NCBI RefSeq assembly: GCF_018332695.1
Contig: NZ_BOQN01000133.1
Span: 51,917-115,916, forward strand
Reading direction: 5' to 3'
Origin: Paractinoplanes toevensis
Lineage (GTDB): Bacteria; Actinomycetota; Actinomycetes; Mycobacteriales; Micromonosporaceae
Length of the DNA: 64,000 nucleotides
Position numbers and translations under genes: made by a program. The notes below the pieces were generated by a model, which saw only the letters and a program-made list of their open reading frames with translations, was not told where the DNA came from and did not search any database. Positions 41,739 through 50,458 of the stretch are shown piece after piece (position 1 is the stretch's first letter; each line of letters starts with the position of its first letter).

Positions 41739-43724
41739 GTGGCGGACCTGCCATCAGAGCAGCCCGATCCCGCGAAGGCGGCGAAGGCCGCTCCCGCGGA
41801 CACGAACAACGATGTTCCCGCCGCCCCCGTGCCGGCACCCCAGCTGCTGGTCATGCCGCCTACCGACGTGATCCCGTCGATGGTCTGGCCCGGGACCGAC
41901 GGCGAGACGGCCTGGGCGATCCCGATCCAGATCCCATCCGGGACGCGGGGGTACGCACTGTTCGTACCCATGGTCCCGGCCCCGGCGTCGGTCCCGGCCG
42001 TCACCAGGCCCGCCGTCACCGTGCCCGCCGTCCCCAAGCCGGCTGATCAGGCCGAGAAAACCACGGTCAAGCCGGCCCCACCCACCCCGCCGGCACCGGC
42101 GCCGGCGGAGGACGCGACCCCGACACCCCCGCCGGTCCCGGCGCTGGTCTCTCAGCGCCCGCAACCTCAGGCACCGCCGTACCCGGCGCGCCCGTTCGGC
42201 ACGTACGAGCGGACGCCGAGCCCGTGGCAGACGTTCCGCAAGAAGCACTGGGCCGGGCCGAAGGAGGCCAAGGGCTGGGCCGTCCCGGCCGGTGTGCTGG
42301 CCGGCGCCCTCGGTTTCCTGATCTTCCTGCCGCTGGACCGGGTGGGTATCGGCTGGTTCCTCGGCTGGCTGGTGCTGACGCTCGGAGTGGCGTTCGGCGT
42401 CCGGGAATCCACCGATCTGCCGCGCGGCGAGCGGCTGGTCCGGTCCGGCTGGGCCGCGGCGGCGCTCGCCCTGATGCTCGTCCCGGCGTTCCGCAACGCG
42501 TGGTGGCTGGTGACGTTCAGCGTGCTCGGCGCGATCGGCTGCACCGCGCTGGCGATCGTCGGCGGCCGGCAGGTCCGGTCGATCCTGTTCAGCCTGATAG
42601 CCGCGCCCTACGCGGCGTTCGCCGGCATCCCCTGGGTCCGTAAGCACCTGAAAGCGAGCCGCAGCCCGGGAATCGCCCGGCGGACGTTCTTCTCGGTCGC
42701 CCTCACCGTCATGGTGCTGCTCGTCTTCGGCGCGCTGCTGTCGTCCGCCGACGTCGCGTTCTCCCAGCTGCTGGACGATGTCATCCCCGACTTCGCGATC
42801 GGCTCGATCTTCCAGTGGATCTTCCTGGCCGTGGCCGGCGGCCTGCTCGCCGTCGCCGGGATCTACACGCTGACCGCGCCGCCGGCGACGTCCAGCCTGG
42901 ACACCGAGGGCAAGGGACGGTTCGGCCTGATCGAGTGGGCGCCGGCCGGTGCCGCACTGGTGCTGCTCTTCGGCGGTTTCGTGGCGGTCCAGTTCACCGT
43001 GCTGTTCGGTGGGAGCCGGCACGTGCTGAAGACGGCCGGGCTCAGCTACTCGCAGTACGCCCGGAGCGGCTTCTGGCAGCTGGTCGCCGTCACCCTGCTG
43101 TCGCTGGCGCTGATCGCGGCCCTGGCCCGCTGGGCGAAACGGGACCAGCCGGCGGAACGGGTCCTGCTCCGCGTACTCCTCGGTCTGCTGTGTGCCCTGA
43201 GCGTCGTCATCGTGGCATCCGCGCTGTCGCGGATGTGGGAATACCAGCGGGTCTACAGCTTCACCGGTGAGCGGATCTTCGTGATGGCGTCGGAAATGCT
43301 GCTCGGCGTGATCTTCGTGCTGATCGCGGTCGCCGGCATCAAGTGGCAGGGCCGCTGGATCCCCGGAACCACCGTCGGACTGGCCGTGCTGATGCTGCTC
43401 GGCCTGGCCGCCCTGGACCCCGAGGGCTACGTGGCCAGCCGCAACGCCGCCCGCTACGCGGGCTCCGGGAAGATCGACGCCTGGTACCTGCGTGCCCTCT
43501 CGGCCGACGCGACCCCGGCCCTGACCAAACTGCCCGATCCGGTACGCCGGTGCACGCTCAGCTGGATCGCGGCGGATCTCAAGAACCCCGACCCCTGGTA
43601 CGCCTGGAACCTCGGCCGGGAACGGGCTCGCGATGCCCTCGCGGAACTGGGCCCCGCCGCGATCGGCAACCAGAAGGACTGCAAGTCCGCCGACCAGTTC
43701 GACCTGCCCAAGACCCGCAGATGA
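41739..43724 (+). CDS. DUF4153/DUF4173-like membrane protein with Pro-rich N-terminus
   Basis: A 661-residue protein. Residues 1-170 are low-complexity, rich in Pro, Ala and Val, and likely cytoplasmic and disordered. After a basic stretch come about 11-12 membrane spans (GVLAGALGFLIFLPLDR onward). SADVAFSQLLDDVIPDF and FSFTGER-like VYSFTGERIFVMASE resemble the DUF4173 family. A soluble tail of about 90 residues follows. Function is unknown. The GTG start has GAGGAGGG upstream. It stands alone between the Opp operon and a terminator. Confidence 0.75.
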   Translation: MADLPSEQPDPAKAAKAAPADTNNDVPAAPVPAPQLLVMPPTDVIPSMVWPGTDGETAWAIPIQIPSGTRGYALFVPMVPAPASVPAVTRPAVTVPAVPKPADQAEKTTVKPAPPTPPAPAPAEDATPTPPPVPALVSQRPQPQAPPYPARPFGTYERTPSPWQTFRKKHWAGPKEAKGWAVPAGVLAGALGFLIFLPLDRVGIGWFLGWLVLTLGVAFGVRESTDLPRGERLVRSGWAAAALALMLVPAFRNAWWLVTFSVLGAIGCTALAIVGGRQVRSILFSLIAAPYAAFAGIPWVRKHLKASRSPGIARRTFFSVALTVMVLLVFGALLSSADVAFSQLLDDVIPDFAIGSIFQWIFLAVAGGLLAVAGIYTLTAPPATSSLDTEGKGRFGLIEWAPAGAALVLLFGGFVAVQFTVLFGGSRHVLKTAGLSYSQYARSGFWQLVAVTLLSLALIAALARWAKRDQPAERVLLRVLLGLLCALSVVIVASALSRMWEYQRVYSFTGERIFVMASEMLLGVIFVLIAVAGIKWQGRWIPGTTVGLAVLMLLGLAALDPEGYVASRNAARYAGSGKIDAWYLRALSADATPALTKLPDPVRRCTLSWIAADLKNPDPWYAWNLGRERARDALAELGPAAIGNQKDCKSADQFDLPKTRR

Positions 43725-43727
43725 GCG

Positions 43728-43759
43728 ACGGTGCTCCGGTTCCGTGACCGGAGCACCGT
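43728..43759 (+). terminator. Terminator hairpin after the DUF4173-like gene
   Basis: ACGGTGCTCCGG pairs perfectly with CCGGAGCACCGT across an 8-nt loop, starting 3 nt after the stop codon. It may serve both directions, because the next gene converges on it. Confidence 0.75.
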
Positions 43760-43833
43760 CCCGCGTTCCGAAAGCTGATCGACCTGCACGTCCGCCGGCG
43801 TCTCGCCGCGCCGTTGCCTCCGGCCGGAAGGGC

Positions 43834-44937
43834 TCACGGACGCAGGCGTACGGGCCCCGCGTCGATCGCCACCCGGAAGAGGGAGTACGGGTACTGCCGC
43901 AGGTCCTTGCCGTGCTGGTACTTGTCCTGCCGGTGCAGCTGGTTGGCGGTGACGTAGAGGTAACCGCCGGCGACCGACATGGTGTCCGGCCAGAGCAGCC
44001 GCGGATCGTGCACGAGTGTCTCGAACGTGCCGTCCGGCAACCGGCGCAGAACGGCGTTCTGCTCGCAGCTGGTCACGTAGAGCCGCCCCTGGTCGTCGGT
44101 CTCCAGGCCGTCGGAGACGCCGCCCTTGTCGCCCTCGTCCACGACGGTCGCGGCGACCTCGGCGTCGCTCACCGAGCGGTCGGCCAGCGCCACGGCGTCC
44201 ACGCTGTACCAGCGGCGGGAGGCGAGCGGGCAGTAGTAGATCCGGGAGCCGTCGGCCGCGATGGCGATGCCGTCCGAGCCCATCAGCACCGGCTCGGCCG
44301 GCCCATCCGGCGGCCGTTCCATGAACACCGCCCCCTCGACGATCGGCAGCAGGTCCGGCGGCCGGACCGCCTTGGTGGACGGGTGATCGTGCAACCGCCG
44401 CCACGCCTGCCCGGTGGCCAGGTCGACGACGATCAGCCCGTTCGGCCCCTGATCGGACGAGTCGGTGATGTACGCGACCCCGGCCTCGCCTCGCCGCAGA
44501 TCGAACCGCACGTCGTTGAGGTAGGTCGTCGGCAGGGCCACGTCCGGCTCGAACAGGATGGTCTGCACGACCGCATCGCCGTTGGCCAGGTCGACGCAGA
44601 CCAGTTTCGGCCCGCCGCGCCGAGTCTTCCGGAACATCGGCGCGCCGGTGTCGAGCACCCAGAGCCGGTCGGCGGGATCGACCACGATGCTCTGCACGGA
44701 CACGAAGGCGGCCGGGTCATCGTCGCCGGCCGGACTGTTCAGGTGCTGATCGGGAAAGGCGACCGCCCGACCGTCGCGGATCTCGGCAACGGTGAAGGCG
44801 ACGTCGTCGCCCCACTTCGGGAAGTTGACGAACACCCGTCCGGTGGCCGACACGCTCACGCCGGTCGGCATCGGCCCGTCATCGAACCGGTGCACCGTCT
44901 CGAGGGCACCGATGGTCTCGTCCTGTGGCTGGTTCAT
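43834..44937 (-). CDS. Yellow/major-royal-jelly-like beta-propeller protein
   Basis: A 367-residue protein with no signal peptide. It matches the yellow/MRJP family pattern: VNFPKWGD near the N-terminus, SIVVDPADRLWVLDTG, TYLNDVRFDLRRGEAGVAY, ITDSSDQGPNGLIVVDLATG, GSDGIAIAADGSRIYYCPL and DGLETDDQGRLYV. These six-bladed propellers resemble SMP-30 lactonases. Bacterial members have no settled role; a lactone or sugar-acid hydrolase is possible. It is transcribed away from nothing closely related. Confidence 0.8.
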   Translation of the reverse strand: MNQPQDETIGALETVHRFDDGPMPTGVSVSATGRVFVNFPKWGDDVAFTVAEIRDGRAVAFPDQHLNSPAGDDDPAAFVSVQSIVVDPADRLWVLDTGAPMFRKTRRGGPKLVCVDLANGDAVVQTILFEPDVALPTTYLNDVRFDLRRGEAGVAYITDSSDQGPNGLIVVDLATGQAWRRLHDHPSTKAVRPPDLLPIVEGAVFMERPPDGPAEPVLMGSDGIAIAADGSRIYYCPLASRRWYSVDAVALADRSVSDAEVAATVVDEGDKGGVSDGLETDDQGRLYVTSCEQNAVLRRLPDGTFETLVHDPRLLWPDTMSVAGGYLYVTANQLHRQDKYQHGKDLRQYPYSLFRVAIDAGPVRLRP

Positions 44938-44947
44938 GGAGCCTCCT

Positions 44948-45934
44948 TCAGCTCAGCGGTGGAAGTTGCTGCGGACGGTCGAGCACGTCATGGAAGAGGT
45001 CACCCCGTTCGGCCAGGCGCGGCAGGATCGTGCGGATCGTGAAGCCGTCCGGCCGCAGCGACGGATCATCCAGCTCGTCCCATTCGATGGGGGCGGAGAC
45101 CGGCGCGCCGGCGGCGGGCCGCGGACTGTACGGCGCGACCAGCGTCTTGTTGATCGCGTTCTGGGTGTAGTCGAGCCGGGCCCGCCCGCCGCGGTCGCTG
45201 CGTTGCCATTTCCAGCTGACCAGCTCGGGCAGGACCGCACCGACCGTCCGGGACAGCCGCTCCACCCAGGCCCGGGTCTCGTCGAAGCTGGGCCCGGCGT
45301 CGATCGGCACCCAGATCTGGATACCCCGCCGCCCGGTGACCTTGGCCCGCGCGGCCACGCCGAGATGCTCGAACGCGGTGCGGTGCAGCCGGGCGAGCTC
45401 GAGTACGTCCGCCCACCGGGTCGACACCCCCGGGTCGAGGTCGATGAGCGCATAGCTGGGCTCGTGCGGCGCGGAGACCCGCGAGGTCCACGGATGCCAT
45501 TCGAGGCCGCCGAAGTTGGCCGCCCAGACCAGAGCGGCCGGCTCGTCCACGACCAGGTAGGTCCGCGTCTCCCCTGGATCGGCCTCCGGGTTGTCCCAGC
45601 GTGGCAGCCAGTCGGGCGCGTGGCCGGGCAGCTCCTTGTGCCAGAAGCCGGGCCGGTCGGCGCCGTCCGGGTAGCGGTGCAGGTTGAGCGCCCGCCGGGT
45701 CAGATAGGGCACCAGGATGGGCGCGACCTGCGCGGTGTAGCGGAGGAACTCGCGCTTGGTGACCGGCGCCTCGCCGTCCCGCCCTGGAAAGAGCACCTTG
45801 TCGAGGTTGGTGACCCGCAGCGACCGGCCGAAGATCTCCCAGGTGCCGCCCTTGCCGAGGGCGTCGAGCGCGGCCGGCGAGCCCGCGTCGGCCGCGGGGA
45901 AGTCGCGCTTCTTCCGGTCGGTGCTGAGCGACAT
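44948..45934 (-). CDS. LigD-type polymerase (NHEJ primase-polymerase), stand-alone
   Basis: A 328-residue polymerase domain of the archaeo-eukaryotic primase type found in LigD. VTNLDKVLFPG, GLEWHPWTSR, the metal-binding LIDLDPG, TGRRGIQIWVP and NAINKTLVAPYSPRPAAGAP are diagnostic. It fills gaps with ribo- or deoxynucleotides during Ku-dependent end joining. No ligase or nuclease domain and no Ku gene are in the window, so partners must be encoded elsewhere. Many actinomycetes carry several split LigD domains. Confidence 0.9.
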   Translation of the reverse strand: MSLSTDRKKRDFPAADAGSPAALDALGKGGTWEIFGRSLRVTNLDKVLFPGRDGEAPVTKREFLRYTAQVAPILVPYLTRRALNLHRYPDGADRPGFWHKELPGHAPDWLPRWDNPEADPGETRTYLVVDEPAALVWAANFGGLEWHPWTSRVSAPHEPSYALIDLDPGVSTRWADVLELARLHRTAFEHLGVAARAKVTGRRGIQIWVPIDAGPSFDETRAWVERLSRTVGAVLPELVSWKWQRSDRGGRARLDYTQNAINKTLVAPYSPRPAAGAPVSAPIEWDELDDPSLRPDGFTIRTILPRLAERGDLFHDVLDRPQQLPPLS

Positions 45935-45963
45935 AGCACCCGAGTACCCCCGCTCCGGACGAA

Positions 45964-47151
45964 CTACCGCTCCGGGTTCAGGCTGAGAAGCAGCAGGGTG
46001 GCGTCGTCCACGGCCGGCCCCTCGTGGAACTCGGCGACGGCGTGCGCCAGCCGTCGCAGGGCCTCCGGCGCGGGCAGCCCCGCGGCGGCGTGCCGTTCGG
46101 CGTGCTCGATGAGCCGGCCCGTCCCGAACATCTCCTGCTCGGTGTTCCGCGCCTCGGTGATGCCGTCGGTGTAGAGCAGCAGCGAATCACCGGGGTGCAG
46201 GAGTTCGTGGCCGAGCGCCGGCCCGGTGGGCGGCACCCCGAGCGGCGTACGGCGTCCGGCCGGTAGTTCCTTGACGAACTTACCGTCGCGCAGCAGCAGC
46301 GGCGCCGGATGTCCGGCGTTGATGTACCGCAGCGCGCCGGTCTCCGTGTCGAGTTCGGCCAGGATCGCCGTGACGAACCGGGCTTCGGCCCCGAACTGCT
46401 CCAGCAGCGCCGCGTCGGCGGCGGCGGCCTGCGCCGGCAGGTCGCCGCCGGCCCGCCGGGCGGCCCGGATCGACACCGTCGCGACGGTGTGCGCCAGTCC
46501 GGCTCGCAGGCCGTGCCCGACCGCGTCGAAGACCGACATCCGGGCCATCGAGCCGTCGATGGCGTAGTCGTAGCCGTCGCCGCCGACGTCGTAGCGCGGT
46601 TCGAGGATCGCGCTGATCGTCAGGCGCTCGCAGGCGACCGTCATCGGCGGCAGCATCTGATCGAGCAGTTCCGCACTGGCCGACATCGGCCTGGCCCGGC
46701 GGGCCCGGGGCAGAAAGTCGCCCTTGGGAGTGGTCACCGTGACCATGTGCCCGACCAGGCCGGCCATCGTCTCGCACCGCCGGCGCAGCGCCTCGTCGCC
46801 GGTGTCGAGGCCGCCGGGAAAGACGAACTCGATGACCCCGAGCCGGTCCGTGCCGTTGACCATCGGCACCCACCACCCCGAATCCCCGGTCGGCCGGGTC
46901 CGCACCAGGCTGAACGCCGTACCGGCGAGGGTGCCCTCGATCGACAGCGGCTCACCGGCGGGCCGGTCGGCGGTCGGGATCATCCGCAGCGCGCGCTGCT
47001 CGTCATCGACCAGGTAGATCGTCGTCCGGATGCCGAGCGGCGCCAGCGCGGCGGACACCGCGGGCGCCAACTCCTGCGGCTGCCACAGGTGCGAGCGGCC
47101 CAGCACGCCGGACAGCGCCTCGAGCCAGAGGCCGTCCTGCTCCGATGTCAT
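45964..47151 (-). CDS. GAF-like/SpoIIE serine phosphatase (RsbU-like)
   Basis: A 395-residue protein. Residues 20-145 look like a sensory GAF-type domain (TIYLVDDEQRALRMIP, LGVIEFVFPGG). Residues 165-395 are a PP2C/SpoIIE phosphatase: YDVGGDGYDYAIDG and VFDAVGHGLRAGLA hold metal-binding Asp, LLYTDGITEARN and VDDATLLLLSL complete the site. Such enzymes dephosphorylate anti-anti-sigma factors and so release alternative sigma factors under stress. No anti-sigma partner gene is adjacent. Confidence 0.88.
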   Translation of the reverse strand: MTSEQDGLWLEALSGVLGRSHLWQPQELAPAVSAALAPLGIRTTIYLVDDEQRALRMIPTADRPAGEPLSIEGTLAGTAFSLVRTRPTGDSGWWVPMVNGTDRLGVIEFVFPGGLDTGDEALRRRCETMAGLVGHMVTVTTPKGDFLPRARRARPMSASAELLDQMLPPMTVACERLTISAILEPRYDVGGDGYDYAIDGSMARMSVFDAVGHGLRAGLAHTVATVSIRAARRAGGDLPAQAAAADAALLEQFGAEARFVTAILAELDTETGALRYINAGHPAPLLLRDGKFVKELPAGRRTPLGVPPTGPALGHELLHPGDSLLLYTDGITEARNTEQEMFGTGRLIEHAERHAAAGLPAPEALRRLAHAVAEFHEGPAVDDATLLLLSLNPER

Positions 47152-47317
47152 GAGCCCACCTTCCTAGAGATTCCCGGGCAGGCTGCCGACTTCGCCCGTT
47201 CCCGCCGCAGTTCTCCGCCCGGCGTCCGCTTACGCGACATATCGAGGGCGGGGCGGGCAACCGGGCGCGGTCCGGTCGTTTGGCGCCGGTCCGCGGGGGA
47301 ACAAACCCGGACACCGA

Positions 47318-47460
47318 ATGACCGTTGTCGATGCGAATGGCGACGAGGCCGGAACGATCACCGCCGTGCGGATGCCGGGCACCGAGGTACGCCCGGACGT
47401 CGCCGCCGGCGTGCCGAGGAGTTGATGGGCGTGGGCTATCTCCGGATCGACCGCAGCAGC
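47318..47460 (+). pseudogene. Short broken reading, possibly PRC-barrel-like
   Basis: The frame from 47318 reads MTVVDANGDEAGTITAVRMP and ends at a TGA (47423-47425). Shifting frame near 47412 continues sensibly as AEELMGVGYLRIDRSS. The combined text resembles small actinomycete proteins whose start looks like a PRC-barrel strand pair. A frameshift and loss of the 3' end, which runs into the hairpin at 47469, would explain it. Family assignment is from memory and weak. Confidence 0.35.
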
Positions 47461-47468
47461 GCGACAAG

Positions 47469-47496
47469 CCCGGGTCGCGGCGTAGCGCGACCCGGG
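47469..47496 (-). terminator. Terminator hairpin after the DUF6158-like gene
   Basis: CCCGGGTCGCG pairs perfectly with CGCGACCCGGG across a 6-nt loop, 11 nt beyond the stop of the minus-strand gene at 47508. Confidence 0.7.
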
Positions 47497-47507
47497 GGCC
47501 GGCCGCG

Positions 47508-47768
47508 CTACGAGGTACGTTCGCGGGCCTGGTCCCGCAGCCGGGACTGATCGATTTCCCGCTCCGGGTGCCGGCGCAGATATTCGAGCTCCAGGTCGGC
47601 GGTGCGCTCGGAGTGATGCTGCAGCGCCTGGGTCGGCGCGTGCAGGAAGGTCTCGTGCCGCGTGCGGTGCAGCTGCTCCAGCTCCCGCAGCAGATCATCC
47701 TCGGACAGGTCGGCCGCCGCGATCCCGGTTTCGGCAAGCCTGTCGTCGTCCGGGCCGTCGAACTCCAT
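47508..47768 (-). CDS. DUF6158-like small protein
   Basis: An 86-residue acidic, helical protein: GIAAADLSEDDLLRELEQLH, then RTRHETFLHAPTQALQHHSE and RTADLELEYLRRHPERE. This fits the actinomycete family I remember as DUF6158; function unknown. The ATG at 47768 has GAGGGGG upstream, and the shorter form begins where the acidic helical part begins. It is followed by a terminator and is probably a single-gene unit. Confidence 0.65.
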   Translation of the reverse strand: MEFDGPDDDRLAETGIAAADLSEDDLLRELEQLHRTRHETFLHAPTQALQHHSERTADLELEYLRRHPEREIDQSRLRDQARERTS

Positions 47769-47882
47769 GCCCACCCCCTCATGATTGGTACCCGTTTTCA
47801 GCGCATTCCCATACCCACCCGGGAAGCCCCTAATCGTCGCGGGGGCACACATGGAGCCCGCTTGATGGGGTAGTCGGGCCGC

Positions 47883-48377
47883 ATGGCTAAAGAGTTGCGC
47901 GCGCCCGGGCTCCTGCTCGGCATCGGCCTGGGCGGATTCGTGGACGGCATCGTCCTGCATCAGCTGCTGCAGTGGCATCACATGCTGAGCAGCACCGACT
48001 CCGACCGCATCGGCGTGAAGTACTACTCCCCCGACGAGGTGACCGGGCTACGGATGAACACCGCCTGGGACGGTACGTTCCACGTCGTCACGTGGCTGTT
48101 CGTCCTGGCCGGACTGGCCCTGCTGTACTCGCGGCTGACCACCGACCGGCGCCGCGTCTGGACCAGGCGGGCGCTCTGGGGCTGGGTGCTCGCCGGCTGG
48201 GGACTGTTCAATCTGGTCGAGGGCATCATCGACCACGAGATCCTGGGCATTCACCATGTCCGGAGCGGACCGCACCAGACCGCCTGGGACGTCGGCTTCC
48301 TGGCGCTCGGCGCGGTCCTGGTAGCGGCCGGATGGCTGATCCAGCGTGAGCGCGCGGACGCGCTCGCCGTCCGGTGA
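47883..48377 (+). CDS. DUF2243 membrane protein
   Basis: A 164-residue protein with four predicted spans. LLGIGLGGFVDGIVLHQLLQ, WHHMLS, DGTFHVVTW, LVEGIIDHEILGIHHVR and WDVGFLALG are the conserved DUF2243 segments, rich in His that may bind metal or haem. The family often accompanies CtaG-type genes, as here: the next gene starts by a 4-nt GTGA overlap. Role unknown, presumably tied to oxidase assembly. Confidence 0.88.
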   Translation: MAKELRAPGLLLGIGLGGFVDGIVLHQLLQWHHMLSSTDSDRIGVKYYSPDEVTGLRMNTAWDGTFHVVTWLFVLAGLALLYSRLTTDRRRVWTRRALWGWVLAGWGLFNLVEGIIDHEILGIHHVRSGPHQTAWDVGFLALGAVLVAAGWLIQRERADALAVR

Positions 48378-49210
48378 CCGGCCACCGGCACGGCGATGCG
48401 GATCTCGTTCTGCTCGCCGCGGCGCTGCTCGCGCTCGGCTACGAATGGCTGAGCATCCGCGTCTCCGGGCCGGCCCGCAGCTGGCCGGCGTGGCGCGGCG
48501 CGTCGTTCATGGCCGGCTGCGCCGTGCTGGCCCTGGCCGCCGGTATCGCGCCGGGCACCTTCGCCGGGCACATGACCCGGCATCTGCTGATCGGCATGGT
48601 CGCGCCGCTCGGCCTGATCCTGGGTGCGCCGATCACTCTGCTTCTCCGGTTCCTGCCGGCAGCACATGCCCGGCGAGTGGTGCGGGCGTTGCGAACCCCC
48701 GCGGTGCGACTGGTCACCCACCCGGTCACCGCTCTGTGCCTCACGGTGGGCACGCTGGCCGCGCTCTACTGCACTCCCCTGTTCGCCCGGGCCGGCGCCG
48801 ACCCGGCCGTACATCAAGCCTTGGATCTGCATTTTCTGCTCTCCGGTTGGCTGTTCGCGTGGGCCGTCGCCGCGCCCGACCCGATGCCGCACCGGCCTTC
48901 GGTGAAGACGCGGCTGATCGTCCTCGGCATCGCCGTCGCCGCGCACGCCACCCTGTCGCAGCTGTTGTACGCCGGCGCCCTCGTGCGCATCCCGGCGAGC
49001 ACGGCCGACCGGCAGACCGGCGCCACGATCATGTACTACGGCGGTGATCTCACCGAGCTACTGCTCGCCGGCGCCCTGGCGGCGACCTGGCGCCCCCGAC
49101 GCCGGCCCGCGGCCGCGCGGTCGTCAGTCGGTCCGCACCGGCAACCGCTGCAGGCCCCGCATCAGCAGGCCGGGGCGCCAGCCCGGCTCCTCGTCGGTCG
49201 CCAGCCGTAG
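48374..49210 (+). CDS. ctaG: CtaG-type cytochrome c oxidase assembly protein
   Basis: A 278-residue membrane protein with seven or so predicted spans. GHMTRHLLIGMVAPLGLILG, DLHFLLSGWLFAWAV and MYYGGDLTELLLAG match the caa3-type CtaG family, which helps assemble the copper centre of cytochrome oxidase. The Arg- and Pro-rich tail after residue 235 reads into the 3' end of the convergent P450 gene (87-nt overlap), so the last 28 residues are antisense to coding sequence and are probably not conserved. Confidence 0.85.
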   Translation: MTGHRHGDADLVLLAAALLALGYEWLSIRVSGPARSWPAWRGASFMAGCAVLALAAGIAPGTFAGHMTRHLLIGMVAPLGLILGAPITLLLRFLPAAHARRVVRALRTPAVRLVTHPVTALCLTVGTLAALYCTPLFARAGADPAVHQALDLHFLLSGWLFAWAVAAPDPMPHRPSVKTRLIVLGIAVAAHATLSQLLYAGALVRIPASTADRQTGATIMYYGGDLTELLLAGALAATWRPRRRPAAARSSVGPHRQPLQAPHQQAGAPARLLVGRQP

Positions 49211-50314
49211 CCCCGGGAAGCGGACCAGCAGCCGGCCGAACGCGATCTGCGCCTCCAGCCGGGCCAGCGGCGCGCCGAGGCAGTAGTGGATGCCGTGGCC
49301 GAACGCCAGGTGCGGATTCTGCGGCCGGTCGAGTCGCAGGTCGGCCGCGTCCGGGAAGCGGTTGCCGTCGCGGTTGGCGGACAACAGGCTGATGACGACG
49401 ATCTCGCCGGCCGGCACGACGGCGCCGCCGATCTCGACGTCCTCGGTGGTGATGCGGAACGTGGCGGTCTCGACCGGGCTCTCGTAGCGGAGGAACTCCT
49501 CGACGGCGGCCGGCAGCCGGGCGGGGTCGGCGCGGAGCCGCTCCCACCGCTCGCGGTCCGACAGCAGCAGGTAGGAGCCGTTTCCGATCAGGTTGACGGT
49601 GGTCTCGTGACCGGCGATGAGCAGCAGGAACACCATCGACGACAGCTCGTCCTCGGAGAGCTGGTCGGCCTGGTCGCGCACCGCGATCAGGTCCGAGAGC
49701 AGGTCGTCGCCCGGGTGCTGCCGCCGTTCGGCGATCAGCGCTCGCACGTAGGACACCAGCGCGGCCATCGCGGCCGGCAGCCGGTTCCGCAGCGCCTGGC
49801 CCCCGACCAGCGTGTTGGACCAGCTGCGGAAGCTGTCCCGATCCTCCGACGGGATGCCGAGCAGCTCGCAGATCACCTGGATGGGCAGCGGGAACGCGAG
49901 CGCGTCGATCAGGTCGACCTGCTCCCGGCCGGCCATGGCGTCGAGCAGATCGTCGGTGATCTGCTCGATGCGCGGGCGCAGCGCCTCGATCCGCCGGGCG
50001 GTGAAGGCCGCGGTGACCAGGCGGCGCAGGCGGGTGTGGTCGGGCGGGTCGGCGGCCAGCATGTGATGGCTGATGGCTTTGCGGATGTCCGCCGGGATCG
50101 GGTCGTTGACCTGCGACGGCTGGATCTCCTTGGAGAGGCGAGGGTCGGTGAGGGCCTGCCGGGCGTCGTCGTACCCGGTGACGAGCCAGCCGCCGGCACC
50201 GCCTGGGAGAACGACCGGGCGGACGGGGCCGCTCTGCCGCCAGCGTGCGTAGAACGAGTGGGGATCGGCGTGGAACGCCGGATCAGCCAGGTCATCTCGG
50301 ACGTCCGGGGTCAT
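49124..50314 (-). CDS. Cytochrome P450 (CYP107-like)
   Basis: A 396-residue bacterial P450. LLLIAGHETTVN is the oxygen-activating I-helix, EFLRYESPVETATF the ExxR helix, and FGHGIHYCLGAPLARLE the haem-binding loop with the ligand Cys. The overall look is CYP107/CYP105-like. No ferredoxin gene adjoins it, so redox partners are shared. The ATG at 50314 has GGAGG 8 nt upstream; one five codons earlier lacks it. Its last codons overlap the ctaG-type gene on the other strand. Confidence 0.93.
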   Translation of the reverse strand: MTPDVRDDLADPAFHADPHSFYARWRQSGPVRPVVLPGGAGGWLVTGYDDARQALTDPRLSKEIQPSQVNDPIPADIRKAISHHMLAADPPDHTRLRRLVTAAFTARRIEALRPRIEQITDDLLDAMAGREQVDLIDALAFPLPIQVICELLGIPSEDRDSFRSWSNTLVGGQALRNRLPAAMAALVSYVRALIAERRQHPGDDLLSDLIAVRDQADQLSEDELSSMVFLLLIAGHETTVNLIGNGSYLLLSDRERWERLRADPARLPAAVEEFLRYESPVETATFRITTEDVEIGGAVVPAGEIVVISLLSANRDGNRFPDAADLRLDRPQNPHLAFGHGIHYCLGAPLARLEAQIAFGRLLVRFPGLRLATDEEPGWRPGLLMRGLQRLPVRTD

Positions 50315-50458
50315 CGCGTCATCCTCCATCGTCGGCCCAGGTGCGGTCGGCCGTGGTCGACCGTGTGCCGTCGTGTTCGATTCGGATCGTTTCAGCTCGG
50401 CGAAGTGATGCCTGTCGATATGATTCCGCGAACCTACCGCCGATCGGAATGGGTCGCC

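Larger units (their letters stand above)
47152..47507. other. 356-bp gap between phosphatase and DUF6158-like genes
   Basis: Besides the broken reading at 47318-47460 and the hairpin at 47469-47496, this gap must contain the promoter of the leftward SpoIIE phosphatase gene. I cannot place its boxes. Confidence 0.45.

Noticed and set aside
49286..50458. Upstream extension of the GH59 reading frame by 391 codons
   Set aside because: It is antisense to the P450 gene, and a signal peptide begins at 50459.
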